Shown piece after piece: positions 1 through 9,789 of a stretch of DNA of 64,000 nt. The notes under the pieces are model-generated. The model saw only the letters and a program-made list of their open reading frames with translations, was not told the DNA's origin and did not search any database. The position numbers were made by a program, and so were the translations under genes. The DNA lies in assembly GCF_050003625.1 (NCBI RefSeq), contig NC_134397.1:266904070-266968069 (forward strand), given 5' to 3'. Each line of letters starts with the position of its first letter. The stretch's first letter is position 1. The stretch comes from Haematobia irritans. Taxonomy: Eukaryota > Arthropoda > Insecta > Diptera > Muscidae.

Positions 1-473
1 CAATGAAGTTGAATAAAAACATACAATGGCTTGTTATTTGTTGAGTTATTTCAAGAAAAAATATTCTACACGTGTCCAGGCAACAGCAATTCCTAGTGGT
101 GAGTTAAAAAAATTGATAAGCGATGGCAACACTATACCAGTTTTCGCCAAGGAGTTAGAATAAGTGTGTAAATATAACCATAGCGATAGGCGGTAGGCGA
201 AACATTTTTGCCGCAACGGCAAATACAATAAGCTTGACGGCGACTAATTCCCTTTTTCACGTTTCCTAGCGTTTTTGTTGTCAATACAGCACGCTTTGAC
301 AATATTAAACAATGAAGTTGAATAAAAACATACAATGGCTTGTTATTTGTTGAGTTATTTCAAGAAAAAATAATCTACACGTGTCCAGGCAACAGCAATT
401 CCTAGTGGTGAGTTAAAAAAATTGATAAGCGATGGCAACACTATACCAGTTTTCGCCAATGAGTTAGAATAAG
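1..473. repeat. Direct repeat, about 164 bp, at the left edge
   Basis: Bases 1-164 recur at 310-473 with an offset of 309 and about two mismatches. The first copy may extend beyond the window. The intervening 165-309 is unrelated. The two copies have different right neighbours. I see no coding potential: short frames across this stretch are not conserved between copies in any meaningful way. Confidence 0.85.
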
Positions 474-596
474 TTTTAATTTAGCGACACGCCGCTAGCC
501 GTCACGGTATTCCGTCGCGGATTTTGGGCTTCTCATAAGAAATACACGTAAGTAAGTGTTCGCCTACCGCCTATCGCTATGGTTATATTTACACAC
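164..596. mobile_element. Inverted-repeat element, 38-bp perfect ends
   Basis: Bases 164-201 and 559-596 are perfect 38-bp inverted repeats, beginning GTGTGTAAATATAACC. A 3-bp TAA on both sides (161-163 and 597-599) may be a target duplication. The interior contains the second copy of the 164-bp direct repeat that also lies outside the left end, so the element may be part of a head-to-tail dimer cut by the window edge. Superfamily unknown. No transposase frame is present, so it would be non-autonomous. Confidence 0.55.
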
Positions 597-602
597 TAAC
601 CC

Positions 603-814
603 CCATTTTCATAAAGCTCCGTTAGTGTTCCGATAATTAACCAACTTTTAAACCGTATTATGGGCGAAGCTGTCATCTTGCCTTTATATTCCAAAGGCCA
701 GTTAGAAACTTAACTGACGAAAATTTTTCAGTTAATGTTAACCGGAGAGAAGATATTTGCAATTTACTTTCTGTTAACTGGCAGTTAAAGCCTAACGGAG
801 CCACATGAAAATGG
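603..814. mobile_element. MITE with inverted ends CCATTTTCAT
   Basis: The left end, CCATTTTCAT then AGCTCCGTTAG, is matched in reverse complement at about 793-814 (CTAACGGAG, then ATGAAAATGG). The centre holds further short palindromes around the AACTGAC/GTCAGTT and TTAACTGGCAGTTAA blocks. It is about 212 bp with no coding capacity. Ends and size fit a MITE; the superfamily is not determined. Confidence 0.6.
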
Positions 815-817
815 CCG

Positions 818-856
818 TAAGTGATCCTGAAATATCGGGCTTCCACATAACCTAAT
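818..856 (+). repeat. Relic of the SINE 3' tail
   Basis: This stretch matches the tail of the tRNA-derived SINE found at 868-1202 (AGTGAGCCTGA, ATCGGGCTGCCAC, CTAACCTAA) with several substitutions. The head and body are absent. It is probably an old 5'-truncated SINE copy. Confidence 0.45.
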
Positions 857-867
857 GTCTTATATAG

Positions 868-1202
868 CCGTGGTGCAATGGTTAGCATGCCCACCTTGCA
901 TACACAAGGTCGTGGGCTCGATTCCTGCTTCGACCGAACACCAAAAAGTTTTTCAGCGCTGGATTATCCCACCTCAGTAATGCTGGTGACATTTCTGAGG
1001 GTTTCAAAGCTCCTCTAAGTGGTTTCACTGCAATGTGGAACGCCGTTTGGACTCGGCTATAAAAAGGAGGTCCCTTGTCATTGAGCTTAACATGGAATAG
1101 GGCAGCACTCAGTGATAAGAGAGAAGTTCACCACTGTGGTATCACAATGGACTGAATAGTCTAAGTGAGCCTGACACATCGGGCTGCCACTCTAACCTAA
1201 CC
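868..1202 (+). mobile_element. tRNA-derived SINE, copy 1
   Basis: The head carries an A box (TGGTGCAATGG) and a B box (here GGCTCGATTCC; GGTTCGATTCC in other copies), the internal RNA polymerase III promoter of tRNA-derived SINEs. A body of about 260 bp follows, ending in a CTAACCTAACCT tail. The first 7 bases of the usual GGGAGCCACCGTGG start are missing. TATATAG flanks both sides (861-867 and 1203-1209) and is the likely target duplication. The target is the right end of a Rep-C element. Confidence 0.85.
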
Positions 1203-1204
1203 TA

Positions 1205-1582
1205 TATAGTCCTAAATCGATATTTCGCTGAGTTACAAAGGGAATGACAAAGTTATTATAACCGCATCATCATTCTATGGTGGTGCACACAAAAATTTTT
1301 TTTTCTGATTCAATCACGAAATTAATTGATCCAATTAATTTTTAATTGAAATGTCTTCAATCACAGAAATGGTAGTATCAATTAAAAAATTAATTGAAGG
1401 TCAATTAAAAAGTTAATTGATCCAATTAAAAAATTAATTGATACTGTTATTTTTGTGATTGATTTTTGTTTCAATTAAAAAATTTGTTGAATCAATTAAA
1501 TTTTTAATTGAATATTTTTTAAAACTCAATTAAAATATTAATTGGAAAATTTTTCGTGAAATTTTTTTGTGTGTGGGTATAC
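1205..1582 (+). mobile_element. Right end of a Rep-C element, split by a MITE
   Basis: Bases 1205-1285 match the Rep-C right end seen near 41850-41930 (AATCGATATTTCG, then GTTACAAA, GGAATGACAAA). After the MITE at 1286-1574, the sequence resumes with the terminal TGGGTATAC. The rest of the Rep-C element is missing. The uninterrupted form can be read at 43557-43571. Confidence 0.6.
1286..1574. mobile_element. MITE rich in AATTAATT, ends CACACAAAA/TTTTGTGTG
   Basis: The ends are inverted repeats (CACACAAAAATTTTTTTTTC left, GAAATTTTTTTGTGTG right). The interior consists of many AATTAATT and CAATTAA blocks in both orientations, so much of it can fold. Comparison with the uninterrupted Rep-C end gives a 2-bp TG duplication. 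Degraded relatives lie at about 5640-5800, 6850-7075 and 53901-54003. Confidence 0.6.
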
Positions 1583-1587
1583 AAATA

Positions 1588-1825
1588 AAAGTGTAATAAA
1601 AAATGTATAATAATATAAAGTAAAATTAGTAACATTTTATGATAAGCCCATGTAAATTCCATTATATTAATTCCGCTTCATATGATGGGGATCCAATGAA
1701 CTTTATTGGAAGTATTTTTTTTTTTGCTGGACAAGATTTCAAAATTTGATAAAGCTTTAAGAAGAAACTAAAAGTGTAATAAAAAAATTAATACAAATAA
1801 AAAGAGAATTGGTAACATTTTATTT
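1588..1825. repeat. Imperfect direct repeat, offset about 183 bp
   Basis: The blocks at about 1588-1645 and 1771-1825 share GTGTAATAAAAAA, TAATA, a TAAAATTAG-like stretch and GTAACATTTTAT in the same order. The second copy abuts the A-rich end of the RpS5 retrocopy. The cause is not clear. Confidence 0.5.
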
Positions 1826-1858
1826 TGTTTTCTTTTTTAATTTCTTCATGTATTTATT
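1817..1858 (-). other. AATAAA signal and A-rich tail of the RpS5 copy
   Basis: On the minus strand, downstream of the RpS5 stop, AATAAA lies at 1853-1858. It is followed after about 10 bases by an A-rich run (1817-1843) interrupted by a few other bases. A genomic A-run just past a polyadenylation signal is expected for a retroposed mRNA. In AT-rich DNA it could also be chance. Confidence 0.45.
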
Positions 1859-1929
1859 TATCTTTTCATATACTTATAAAACGTGTAAACATATATACAA
1901 TATATTGTATATAAGGAAACATGAAGCGT

Positions 1930-2586
1930 TTATCGGTTGGATTTGACAACTCGTTCCAATTCATCCTTCTTCTTGATTGCATAGGAGTTAGAAGAACCCT
2001 TAGCAGCGTTGATCAATTCATCGGCCAAGCAGTCGGTGATGGTCTTGGTGTTTCTGAAAGCGGCTTCACGGGCACCGGTGCACAATAACCAAATGGCTTG
2101 ATTGATACGACGGCGGACAGTACCTGCACGATCGATACGGGTTGAATCTTCACGAGGGCCAAATTTGATGATGGCGCTGACAAGGATTTGTAAAGGATTT
2201 TCGTCAGTCATCAAATGAATGATTTCAAACGAGTGATTAACAATACGACAGGCCATGAGTTTCTTGCCATTGTTGCGTCCTTTCATCATTAAGGAGCAGG
2301 TCAAGTGTTCTACGATGGGGCATTGAGTCTTGCGGAAACGTTCGGCGGCATAACGACCAGCAGAGTGGAGCAAATAGCGAGCAAATTTCTCCTTGACGGA
2401 GATGTAATCTTGCAACGAGATATCGTTGACGGTCACGTCATCACGGGACCAGCGACCGAACAATTTGATTTCGTGCAAATCTGTGTTGGAAACAACATTG
2501 GTTTTCAAAAGGGTCTCAGCACCCTCGGTTTCAGTTGGAGGTTGGTCCTCGAAAGTCTGGGTCACGTTTTCAGCAACTTCAGCCAT
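1930..2586 (-). pseudogene. RpS5: RpS5 (uS7) retrocopy, open frame with core deletion
   Basis: The 218-codon frame has no introns and no stop, and closely matches dipteran ribosomal protein S5, a small-subunit protein that binds 18S rRNA in the head. Recognisable stretches include the N-terminal [38 protein letters not shown] and the C-terminal [16 protein letters not shown]. The usual fly protein is about 228 residues. The conserved segment after GTVRR (QAVDVSPLRR in the family) is missing: the frame reads [14 protein letters not shown], a clean 30-bp loss probably between two CGYCGT repeats. Several normally invariant residues are changed (YLPHS to YLLHS, KRFRK to ERFRK, VERLTC to VEHLTC, RIGRAG to RIDRAG, a basic residue before HSFEI to N). 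The start is the first ATG, behind an A-run. Together with the A-rich downstream stretch, this points to a processed pseudogene. A diverged expressed paralogue (flies have two RpS5 genes) is less likely. Confidence 0.8.
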
Positions 2587-2800
2587 TTTTTTTTTTCACT
2601 AAGAAAAATTATCCCCGATGCAAACAGCAGTGGCGTACGCCAAAATTACTTACAAGGAATACATTTTAAAGAAATGCTAAGGATTAGAAATGATCCAAAT
2701 TTGTATTACATTCTGGATTATAAGCTGTGGATGCAAACTTTTTTTGGAAGCTCTTTTTTGACTGGCAGCAAATGGAATAAATCATTTTATAGGTAACATA

Positions 2801-4091
2801 AAGGGTGATACGGTCAAAATTTGGTCAATATAAACTTGACGTATTTCTTTCAAGTTTGCATTTAAAAACCCTGAACACCCCTAATTTTGAAGGTGTGTGT
2901 GTGTAGAATGTTGCTCTTATTTTGATTTTGGAATTCACTCTTCAGTTGTCAAAATGCCGTCCAAGCAAGAAGAGCAGCGTATCAAAATTTTGCTCGCGCA
3001 TCGCGAAAATCCGAGCTACTCGAACGCAAAGCTGGCAAAATCGCTAAAACCGTTACAAATGCAATTAAAGTGTTTGGGGAACGTTTGTCGACAGCCAGGA
3101 GGTCTGGATCGGGGGGAAATCGAAAACCGGAAGCCGCTGAGACGACAAAGAGAGTTGCCGGTAGTTTCAAGCGAAACCCTAACCTCTGTCTCCGAGATGC
3201 CGCAAATAAGCTGGGTGTATCGTCTACAACCGTGCATCGAGCCAAAAAACGAGCCGGACTATCGACTTACAAGAAGGTAGTGACCCCAAATCGCGATGAT
3301 AAACAAAATACGACGGCCAAAGCGTGATCCCGGAGGCTGTACACGACGATGCTGACGAAGTTTGACTGCGTGGTAATGGACGACGAAACCTACGTCAAAG
3401 CCGACTACAAGCAGCTTCCGGGACAGGAGTTTTATACGGCAAAAGGAAGGGGAAAGGTAGCAGATATTTTCAAGCACATAAAACTGTCAAAGTTCGCAAA
3501 GAAATATCTGGTTTGGCAAGCCATCTGTACCTGTGGCTTGAAAAGCAGCATTTTCATAGCTTCCGGGACTGTCAACCAAGAAATTTACGTGAAAGAGTGT
3601 TTGAATAAACGTCTGTTGCCTTTCCTGAAGAAACACGGTTGTTCCGTACTGTTTTGGCCGTATTTGGCATCTTGCCATTACGGTAAAAAGGCCATGGAGT
3701 GGTACGCCGCCAACAACGTGCAGGTGGTTCCCAAGGACAAGAACCCTCCCAACACGCCAGATTGAGGGGCGCCCAATTGAGAAATACTGGGCTATTGTCA
3801 AGCGGAACCTAAAGAAGACCAAAAAAACTGCTAAGGACGAGCAGCAGTTCAAGGCAAACTGGCTTTCTGCGGCGAAGAAGGTGGATAAGGTGGCTGTACA
3901 AAATCTGATGGCAGGTGTCAAGCGTGAGGCCCGGCAATTCGGATTTGGAAAAGCGAAAGCCTAACTGAGTATTTTTCCTGAATTTTATACTAATTGAACT
4001 TGAAAAAAAAATTTAATTTTATTTTTTAAATAAACGATTTCACCGATTTACACGCGTTTTCTCTTGACCAAATTTTGACCGTATCACCCTT
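2801..4091 (+). mobile_element. DD37E Tc1/mariner element, copy 1 (1291 bp)
   Basis: Terminal inverted repeats begin AAGGGTGATACGGTCAAAAT on both ends, inside a TA duplication (2799-2800 and 4092-4093). The element carries a broken transposase gene. It is close to full length when compared with the copy at 51211-52491. It belongs to the IS630/Tc1/mariner superfamily. Confidence 0.92.
2954..3964 (+). pseudogene. DD37E transposase pseudogene, copy 1
   Basis: It starts at the ATG of MPSKQEEQR, as in the other copies. The N-terminal part has a helix-turn-helix region; a second one follows (AANKLGVSSTTVHRAKKRAG). The catalytic half begins around VVMDDETYV. Damage visible here: a 13-bp deletion shifts the frame after AKLAKSLK (about 3048), a CGA-to-TGA change gives a stop at 3325-3327, the second catalytic aspartate in the WPD motif is tyrosine (WPY), and a further indel ends the frame near 3764 before the glutamate of RPIE. 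This copy cannot make active enzyme. Confidence 0.9.
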
Positions 4092-5814
4092 TATAGAAAT
4101 TGGAAACCCAGTCTTATCCTATTCAACCATAATAATTCAGCGCCATATAGGCACAAACGAAAGCTTTATTTTTCCAGCAAGATATTTTCGTTATTATGCT
4201 GCTAGCAATACTAAGCCATCATTAGATGCTAAGTATCGTCTTCTCAAATATTTGACATCTTGATTCTTGATCTTTCATTACATCTTTCTATCACAATGAG
4301 ATTTATCACAAAATGTATATCCCTTAACAAACGAGGATATACAGGTATCCTGTAAATCTCTTCACATTATTCTTGCGATAACATTGAGCATAAAATTTTA
4401 TGTCATTTAGTCATTATGTCTTCCTTTCCTATTTCCATTACTCCATGCTAGGAAATATAGAGAACCCTTATTTCACACACACTTAAAAAATCAAGCAACC
4501 CATGTGCTTTCCATCAAGTACTAAAAACCATGTCCTTGAGATTGTTCACGGACAAAGGGGGTGGGGGATTAACAACCTTAATGCTGGCTAACATTTCAGG
4601 TGATTTTTCGTGTCAACTAAGCGCCGATAAGAAGGATCTTTAATGTTTGTTTCGGCCAACTGTAGGAAAATAAAACACGACTTTGTCTTGTTTTTCTTTT
4701 ATGATACTGGTAGCTGGGGATATGACGACAATGATGACACAACTGTCATTTTTAGGTAAACAATTAGAAGCAGGCAAATACCAAATATTCCCTTACTCTT
4801 ATCCCCATCCCCCAACATGCACACACACACACACACATAAATGTTTGTTTAAATAATTCTCTAAATCAAGGTATCCAAGGTTGGAGCTGAGTGTGAATCC
4901 CCTTAAGGAAAACTAAATGACTCACTAGGTGTTGCTGGTATTCCCTACAAAGTGGGATTTACAATACTCTTTGGGGATTTGTTGTAACGTGGTAAGCAAT
5001 AACGACTGAAAATATGGATACAACCTCTGTAGTTTGTTAGTGTTTTGTATGTTTATCCTTCGAAATTCTAATGAAACAAGGGAAGGCAGAGATTGTGTGT
5101 GTGCGTACGGTTGACTTTTGGCCAAGTTTGGTGACACAAATGAATCACAGTCTGGATGTAATGTCAGCTGAAGAACTTGTGTTGTCAACAATGTCTGCTT
5201 GTTAGTATGGGAATAACATTTTCTTAGGAACAACCAAGAAATTTCGTACCTCAACCCACACAAGCCCACCTCCATACCCTGTGAACAAGGTCAAGTGTGA
5301 TGTAGTGTCAAAGATGTTAAGTAGAACTTAAATGCTGGTATTTGACTGAATGTCTTAAATTACATTTAACATTCCTCTCACTCTCCCTCTCTCTTGCTCT
5401 TTTCAGCTGAAACTATTCTGGTAATTCTTCCAAAAGAGATTTTCACTGTTCATCATCAGCTTGTTGACATTTTTGTGTTTTAGTTGAGTTGACTACCGAA
5501 TTAGCAGTCTGCTTAAGTGTGATATCAGTCTTCGTGCTTGGCGTAGCGTGAGATATTTACTTAGAAATTGAGATTATTCAAAATTGATTTTAAATTGAAT
5601 TTTCTGATAATGTCTTAAGGCAAATTAGGTTTTTAGTTTTTATTACAATGGAAAAAATATTTTATCACAAAATTAATTCATTCAGTTATTTTTTAATTGA
5701 AATTAAAGCATTAAATGACTCAGTTAAAAATTATTGAGATCTATTTATTTCTGCTCCTTATATTCATTTCAATTTAAAATTTTACTGAAAAATGTATCCA
5801 TATAAAGGGTGATT
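4092..5814. other. Mostly unique sequence, no recognised gene
   Basis: It contains a CA microsatellite at about 4818-4838 and an AATTAATT-rich MITE relic at about 5640-5800. A 116-codon minus-strand frame at 4925-5275 has no recognisable domain and unconvincing composition. A pyrimidine-rich CTCTCCCTCTCTCTTGC tract ending in TTTTCAG near 5380-5405 looks like a splice acceptor but leads into no clear exon. Confidence 0.6.
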
Positions 5815-6743
5815 CTTTTGAGGTTAGGATTTTCATGCATTAGTATTTGACAGATCACGTGGGATTTCAGACATGGTGTCAAAGAGAAAGATGCTCAGTA
5901 TGCTTTGACATTTCATCATGAATAGACTTACTAACGAGCAACGCTTGCAAATCATTGAATTTTATTACCAAAATCAGTGGCAGAAAATCCGCTTTTTTAT
6001 CGACAAATTTTGTTCAGCGATGAGGCTCATTTCTGGTTGAATGGCTACGTAAATAAGCAAAATTGCCGCATTTGGAGTGAAGATCAACCAGAAGCCGTTC
6101 AAGAACTGCCCATGCATCCCGAAAAATGCACTGTTTGGTGTGGTTTGTACGCTGGTGGAATCATTGGACCGTATTTTTTCAAAGATGCTGTTGGACGCAA
6201 CGTTACGGTGAATGGCGATCGCTATCGTTCGATGCTAACAAACTTTTTGTTTGCCAAAAATGGAAGAACTGAACTTGGTTGACATGTGGTTTCAACAAGA
6301 TGGCGCTACATGCCACACAGCTCGCGATTCTATGGCCATTTTGAGGGAAAACTTCGGAGAACAATTCATCTCAAGAAATGGACCGGTAAGTTGGCCACCA
6401 AGATCATGCGATTTGACGCCTTTAGACTATTTTTTGTGGGGCTACGTCAAGTCTAAAGTCTACAGAAATAAGCCAGCAACTATTCCAGCTTTGGAAGACA
6501 ACATTTCCGAAGAAATTCGGGCTATTCCGGCCGAAATGCTCGAAAAAGTTCCCAAAATTGGACTTTCCGAATGGAACCACCTAAGACGCAGCCGCGGTCA
6601 ACATTTAAAATGAAATTATCTTCAAAAAAGTAAATGTCATGGACCAATCTACACGTTTCAAATAAAGAACCGATGAGATTTTGCAAATTTTATATGCGTT
6701 ATTTTTAAAAAAAAAGTTATCAAGCTCTTAACAAATCACCCTT
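5815..6743 (+). mobile_element. DD41D Tc1/mariner element, internally deleted, copy A
   Basis: The ends are AAGGGTGATT inverted repeats inside TA (5813-5814 and 6744-6745). It is 929 bp and nearly identical to the reverse-oriented copy at 18213-19146, including the same deletion of the DNA-binding half of the transposase. It is therefore non-autonomous. Confidence 0.92.
5918..6613 (+). pseudogene. DD41D transposase remnant, copy A
   Basis: The frame starts as MNRLTNEQRLQIIEFYYQNQ, then an out-of-frame deletion joins it to the catalytic domain. The catalytic part shows FSDEAHF (first D), FQQDGATCH (second D) and CDLTPLDYFLWG (third D). I count 41 residues between the second and third aspartates, which is the DD41D group (rosa-like mariners, known from tephritid flies). 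Copy A also has a 1-base insertion at about 6250 (TTTGTTTGCC) and compensating indels near 6550-6580. Confidence 0.88.
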
Positions 6744-6849
6744 TATTTTTATTTGTGCTTGTGTTATGGACAGTTCAATACCTAAGCGGGCGGTCCATTT
6801 TTTAAAAACTCACCGCCTGATTCCAACCAGAAAGCCCGTTTTTGTTTTC

Positions 6850-7149
6850 AAATCAAGAAATTAGCAGATCCAATTAAATCTTAACCACAGAAATGATGAA
6901 ATAATTAATTGATCCATATGGAAATATAATCAATAGATTAATTTTTGTTATTGAGTTTTTTTAATTCAGAAAATAATTGCATCAATTGATTTTTTAAATT
7001 AAATATTTTTGAAAATTAAATTAAAATTGTAATTGAGGAAAATGGTGGTGAGATTTTTTTTTTGTGGACCTGTGATCTTTTCTCTTAGGTGCTGCCAGAT
7101 TTTATGTTTAGTTAAAGAATTACATTAGGTTAGGTATAGTGGCAGCCCG
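6850..7149. repeat. AATTAATT MITE relic and a SINE tail
   Basis: Bases 6850-7075 carry TTAATTGAT/ATCAATTGATT blocks and end in TTTTTTTTTGTGG, like a degraded copy of the MITE at 1286-1574. Bases 7121-7149 match the reverse-strand SINE tail (TTAGGTTAGG, then GTGGCAGCCCG) with no head. The following ~400 bases (7150-7544) hold nothing I recognise. Confidence 0.4.
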
Positions 7150-7553
7150 TATGCAATTTCCTTAAGAAATTAACATGTAAGAACTAAATTAAATTATCTC
7201 ACCACGCCAGATCTACACTAAAAACTATGGAAACTTGCATTAGCCAGCAAAGAAATATATGTCTAGTTAGGCTTGTGGATTGGTATCTGACGGTTTCTTT
7301 TCAATCGCTTCATAATCAATCACAATAAACTCCAATGTAGCTCGTATTAGAATTGTAATAATATGTAAATAAAGATTTTTTTTTATCAATTTTAAATTTT
7401 TTTCATAAAAAACTTGTCAAAAATTGCAGATTTTTGTGAAGAATTTTATTTTATTTAAATTGGAGATTTTTGGGGACAATATTATCCTAAGAGAGAAGAG
7501 CCAGAAAGAAATACTGCCAACACTGCCCATCTTTATCCTGCGGCAGTGGATAT

Positions 7554-8312
7554 TAGAGTGACCGCAACTTATATGGGGCAAAATAAATGTCGGAATCTTG
7601 TTCGCCCTTAACCCACAAAACGAATCCCCTTTCCAGATATTGGGATAGCCAAAATTTGAGCCCGATTAAAGGACGTTAACACGTGCCGTTCGTCGCTGAG
7701 TCATACCGAGTTACGCCAGCTTTTAGCTTCGAAAACGCGACCTGGTGCCACTAGGAGCATTCGCCTTAACCCAACAAAACGAATCCGCTTTCCAGATATT
7801 GGGATAGCCAAAATTTGAGCCCGATTAAACGACGTTAACATGTGACGCTCAAAATTTGAAAAAAAAACGAATTTTTTGGAAAAAAAGTTTGGCGGCACGT
7901 GTTAACGTCGTTTAATCGGGGCTCAAATTTTGCTATCCCAATATCTGGAAAGGGGATTCGTTTTGTGGGGTTGAGGCGAATGCTCCTAGTGGCACCAGGT
8001 CGCGTTTTCGAAGCTAAAGGCTACAATTTTATTCATAACATACATTTTTAAGGACAAAATAAGCTACCGTTTGTGATATCGTGCGTGTTTTTATTATTTA
8101 CCGTTCTCGAGTTATGGCTCAATACGTCAACTTTTTGGCCAAAACATTAGTTTTTTTTTTTCAAATATTGAGCGACCGAGCGGCACGTGTTAACGTCGTT
8201 TAATCGGGCTCAACTTTGGCTATCCCAATATCTGGAAAGGGGATTCGTTTTGTGGGGTTAAGGCGAACAAGATTCCGACATTTTTTTGTCCCATATAAGT
8301 TGCGGTCACCCT
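7554..8312. mobile_element. Fold-back/MULE-like element, 9-bp target duplication
   Basis: The ends are TAGAGTGACCGCAACTTATA and its near-perfect reverse complement (GGTCACCCTA). The 9-bp AGTGGATAT occurs on both sides (7545-7553 and 8313-8321). Further inside, blocks such as CCTTTCCAGATATTGGGATA and CGTTAACACGTG recur in both orientations several times, so the 759-bp element is largely self-complementary. There is no coding sequence. A 9-bp duplication fits Mutator-like or FB elements. Confidence 0.82.
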
Positions 8313-8499
8313 AGTGGATATAGAAGGAATGTTGTTCTATTCATCTCTCCACCAATCAGTGTTGCCATTTTGGTCCGATCGAACCAAAATTAGTCCAAAA
8401 AATTATTAGTTTTTAAATTTGAGTCCGATGGTCTGACCAAACGGAATTTGGTTGATTTTGGTCCAGTTTCGTCAAATCTGTAATTTTTTAAAATTTTTT

Positions 8500-8910
8500 T
8501 TTTAGAAATAAAATTTTGACAAAATTTTCTATAGAAATAACATTTTGAAAAATTTGTCCATAGAAATAAAATTTTGACAAAATTTTTGTATAAAAATAAA
8601 ATATAAGTTGGTTAAGCTACACTTGTAGTTTAGTTAATGTATGTTTTAAGCTGCAATAAAAACAACAACAAAAATAAAATGTTAACAAAATTTTCTATAG
8701 AAATAACATTTTTTACAAATTTTTTTATTGAAATAAAATTTTGCGATAATTTTCAATATAAATAAAATATAAAAAAATATAGAATAATATATAAAAAAAT
8801 ATAAAAAAAATTTGCTATAGAAATAAAATTTAAAAAAAAAATTTTATGGAAAAAAATGTTGACAAAATTTTCTATGGAAATAAAATTTTGACAAAATTTT
8901 CTATAGAAAT
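8500..8910 (+). repeat. 29-bp tandem repeat array inside the hAT element
   Basis: Degenerate copies of ACAAAATTTTCTATAGAAAT followed by AAAATTTTG. The core TTTCTATAGAAA is a perfect 12-bp palindrome. The array continues after the nested MITE at 9560-9690. The same unit also makes up arrays in Rep-A elements. Confidence 0.85.
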
Positions 8911-8912
8911 AA

Positions 8913-9559
8913 CACTGAAAAAAAGCATGCCCGGTTCCAAAGATTTTGTCTTTACTTTAAAAATTTTGGTATTTATTCCGAGCCAAAGAAGCGGAGAATA
9001 CAAGTAAGGATACTTTTAAGACACAATTCTCTTTTAAATTTGGGTTTTGTGTACTTGCTTCTAGGAAGCAAATTTTAAGTTTTCGCTTTCTCAGCTTTTT
9101 TTCTTCATATGCTATCAAAGTCATTTAAAAACGAGTTAACGGCAACTTTATTTTCCAAATTCAGACTCGACTTCCAGTAGATATGTTTCAAGTAAAAAAC
9201 CTCTTTAAAATAAAGTGTTGAAAAACATGTCCTATATTTGAACGATTTTTTGCTTTGCAGTCAAGATGAAAAAGACAACAAATTTAAAGACAATTTCATT
9301 AAATTTAAAGAATTTTTCTAAATTATCAAAGTCAAGTTGACCTTAGCCCAAACATTTTTTCTTTCATGTTATGATAACCATTTTTAAGTCAAATCACTTA
9401 ATTATAAGGACAACACGACTTCATTGAAAAGTTAATCGACTTTTGGACAAGGAAAAAAAGCTTTATATTAGAGAAATGCGTCTTCTGTGCTAAGCAAGAT
9501 TTGCATTCGTATTTTAAAGACATGAAATCTTTGACCTCACGACAATATTTTTTTCAGTG
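8913..9559 (+). mobile_element. CACTG MITE, full-length copy (647 bp)
   Basis: It begins CACTGAAAAAAAGCATGCCC and ends ATATTTTTTTCAGTG, so the ends are inverted CACTGAAAAAAA. The 2 bp on each side are AA/AA. Two other internal landmarks recur in every copy: GGTTCCAAAGATTTTGTC near the start and AGAAATGCGTCTTC near the end. There is no coding sequence. It is nested in the hAT at 8356-9781. Confidence 0.85.
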
Positions 9560-9789
9560 AACACTTCTACAAAATTTTCTATGGAAATAAAATTTTGATA
9601 AAATTTTCTATAGAAAAAAACTTTGTCAAAATTTTCTATAGAAATTGATAGATATTAAAATTTGACAAAATTTTCTGTTGAAGTAAAATGTTGGAAATTT
9701 TTAATTGGTCCGCTAGTACGAATTTTGGTCCAATTTTGGAAACATGTTAGTCGAAAATAAAAATTCATTGTGGCAACGCTGCCACTAAT

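Larger units (their letters stand above)
8356..9781. mobile_element. hAT-type non-autonomous element
   Basis: The left end is CAGTGTTGCCATTTTGGTCC; the right end reads TTGTGGCAACGCTG, reverse complement CAGCGTTGCCACAA. The flanks are CCACCAAT (8348-8355) and CCACTAAT (9782-9789), an 8-bp duplication with one mismatch, as expected for an old hAT insertion. The interior is arrays of a 29-bp repeat plus a nested MITE at 8913-9559. No transposase frame is seen. Confidence 0.8.

Noticed and set aside
4925..5275. 116-codon minus-strand frame as a gene
   Set aside because: No domain, low-complexity Ser/Leu/Thr composition, no signals.
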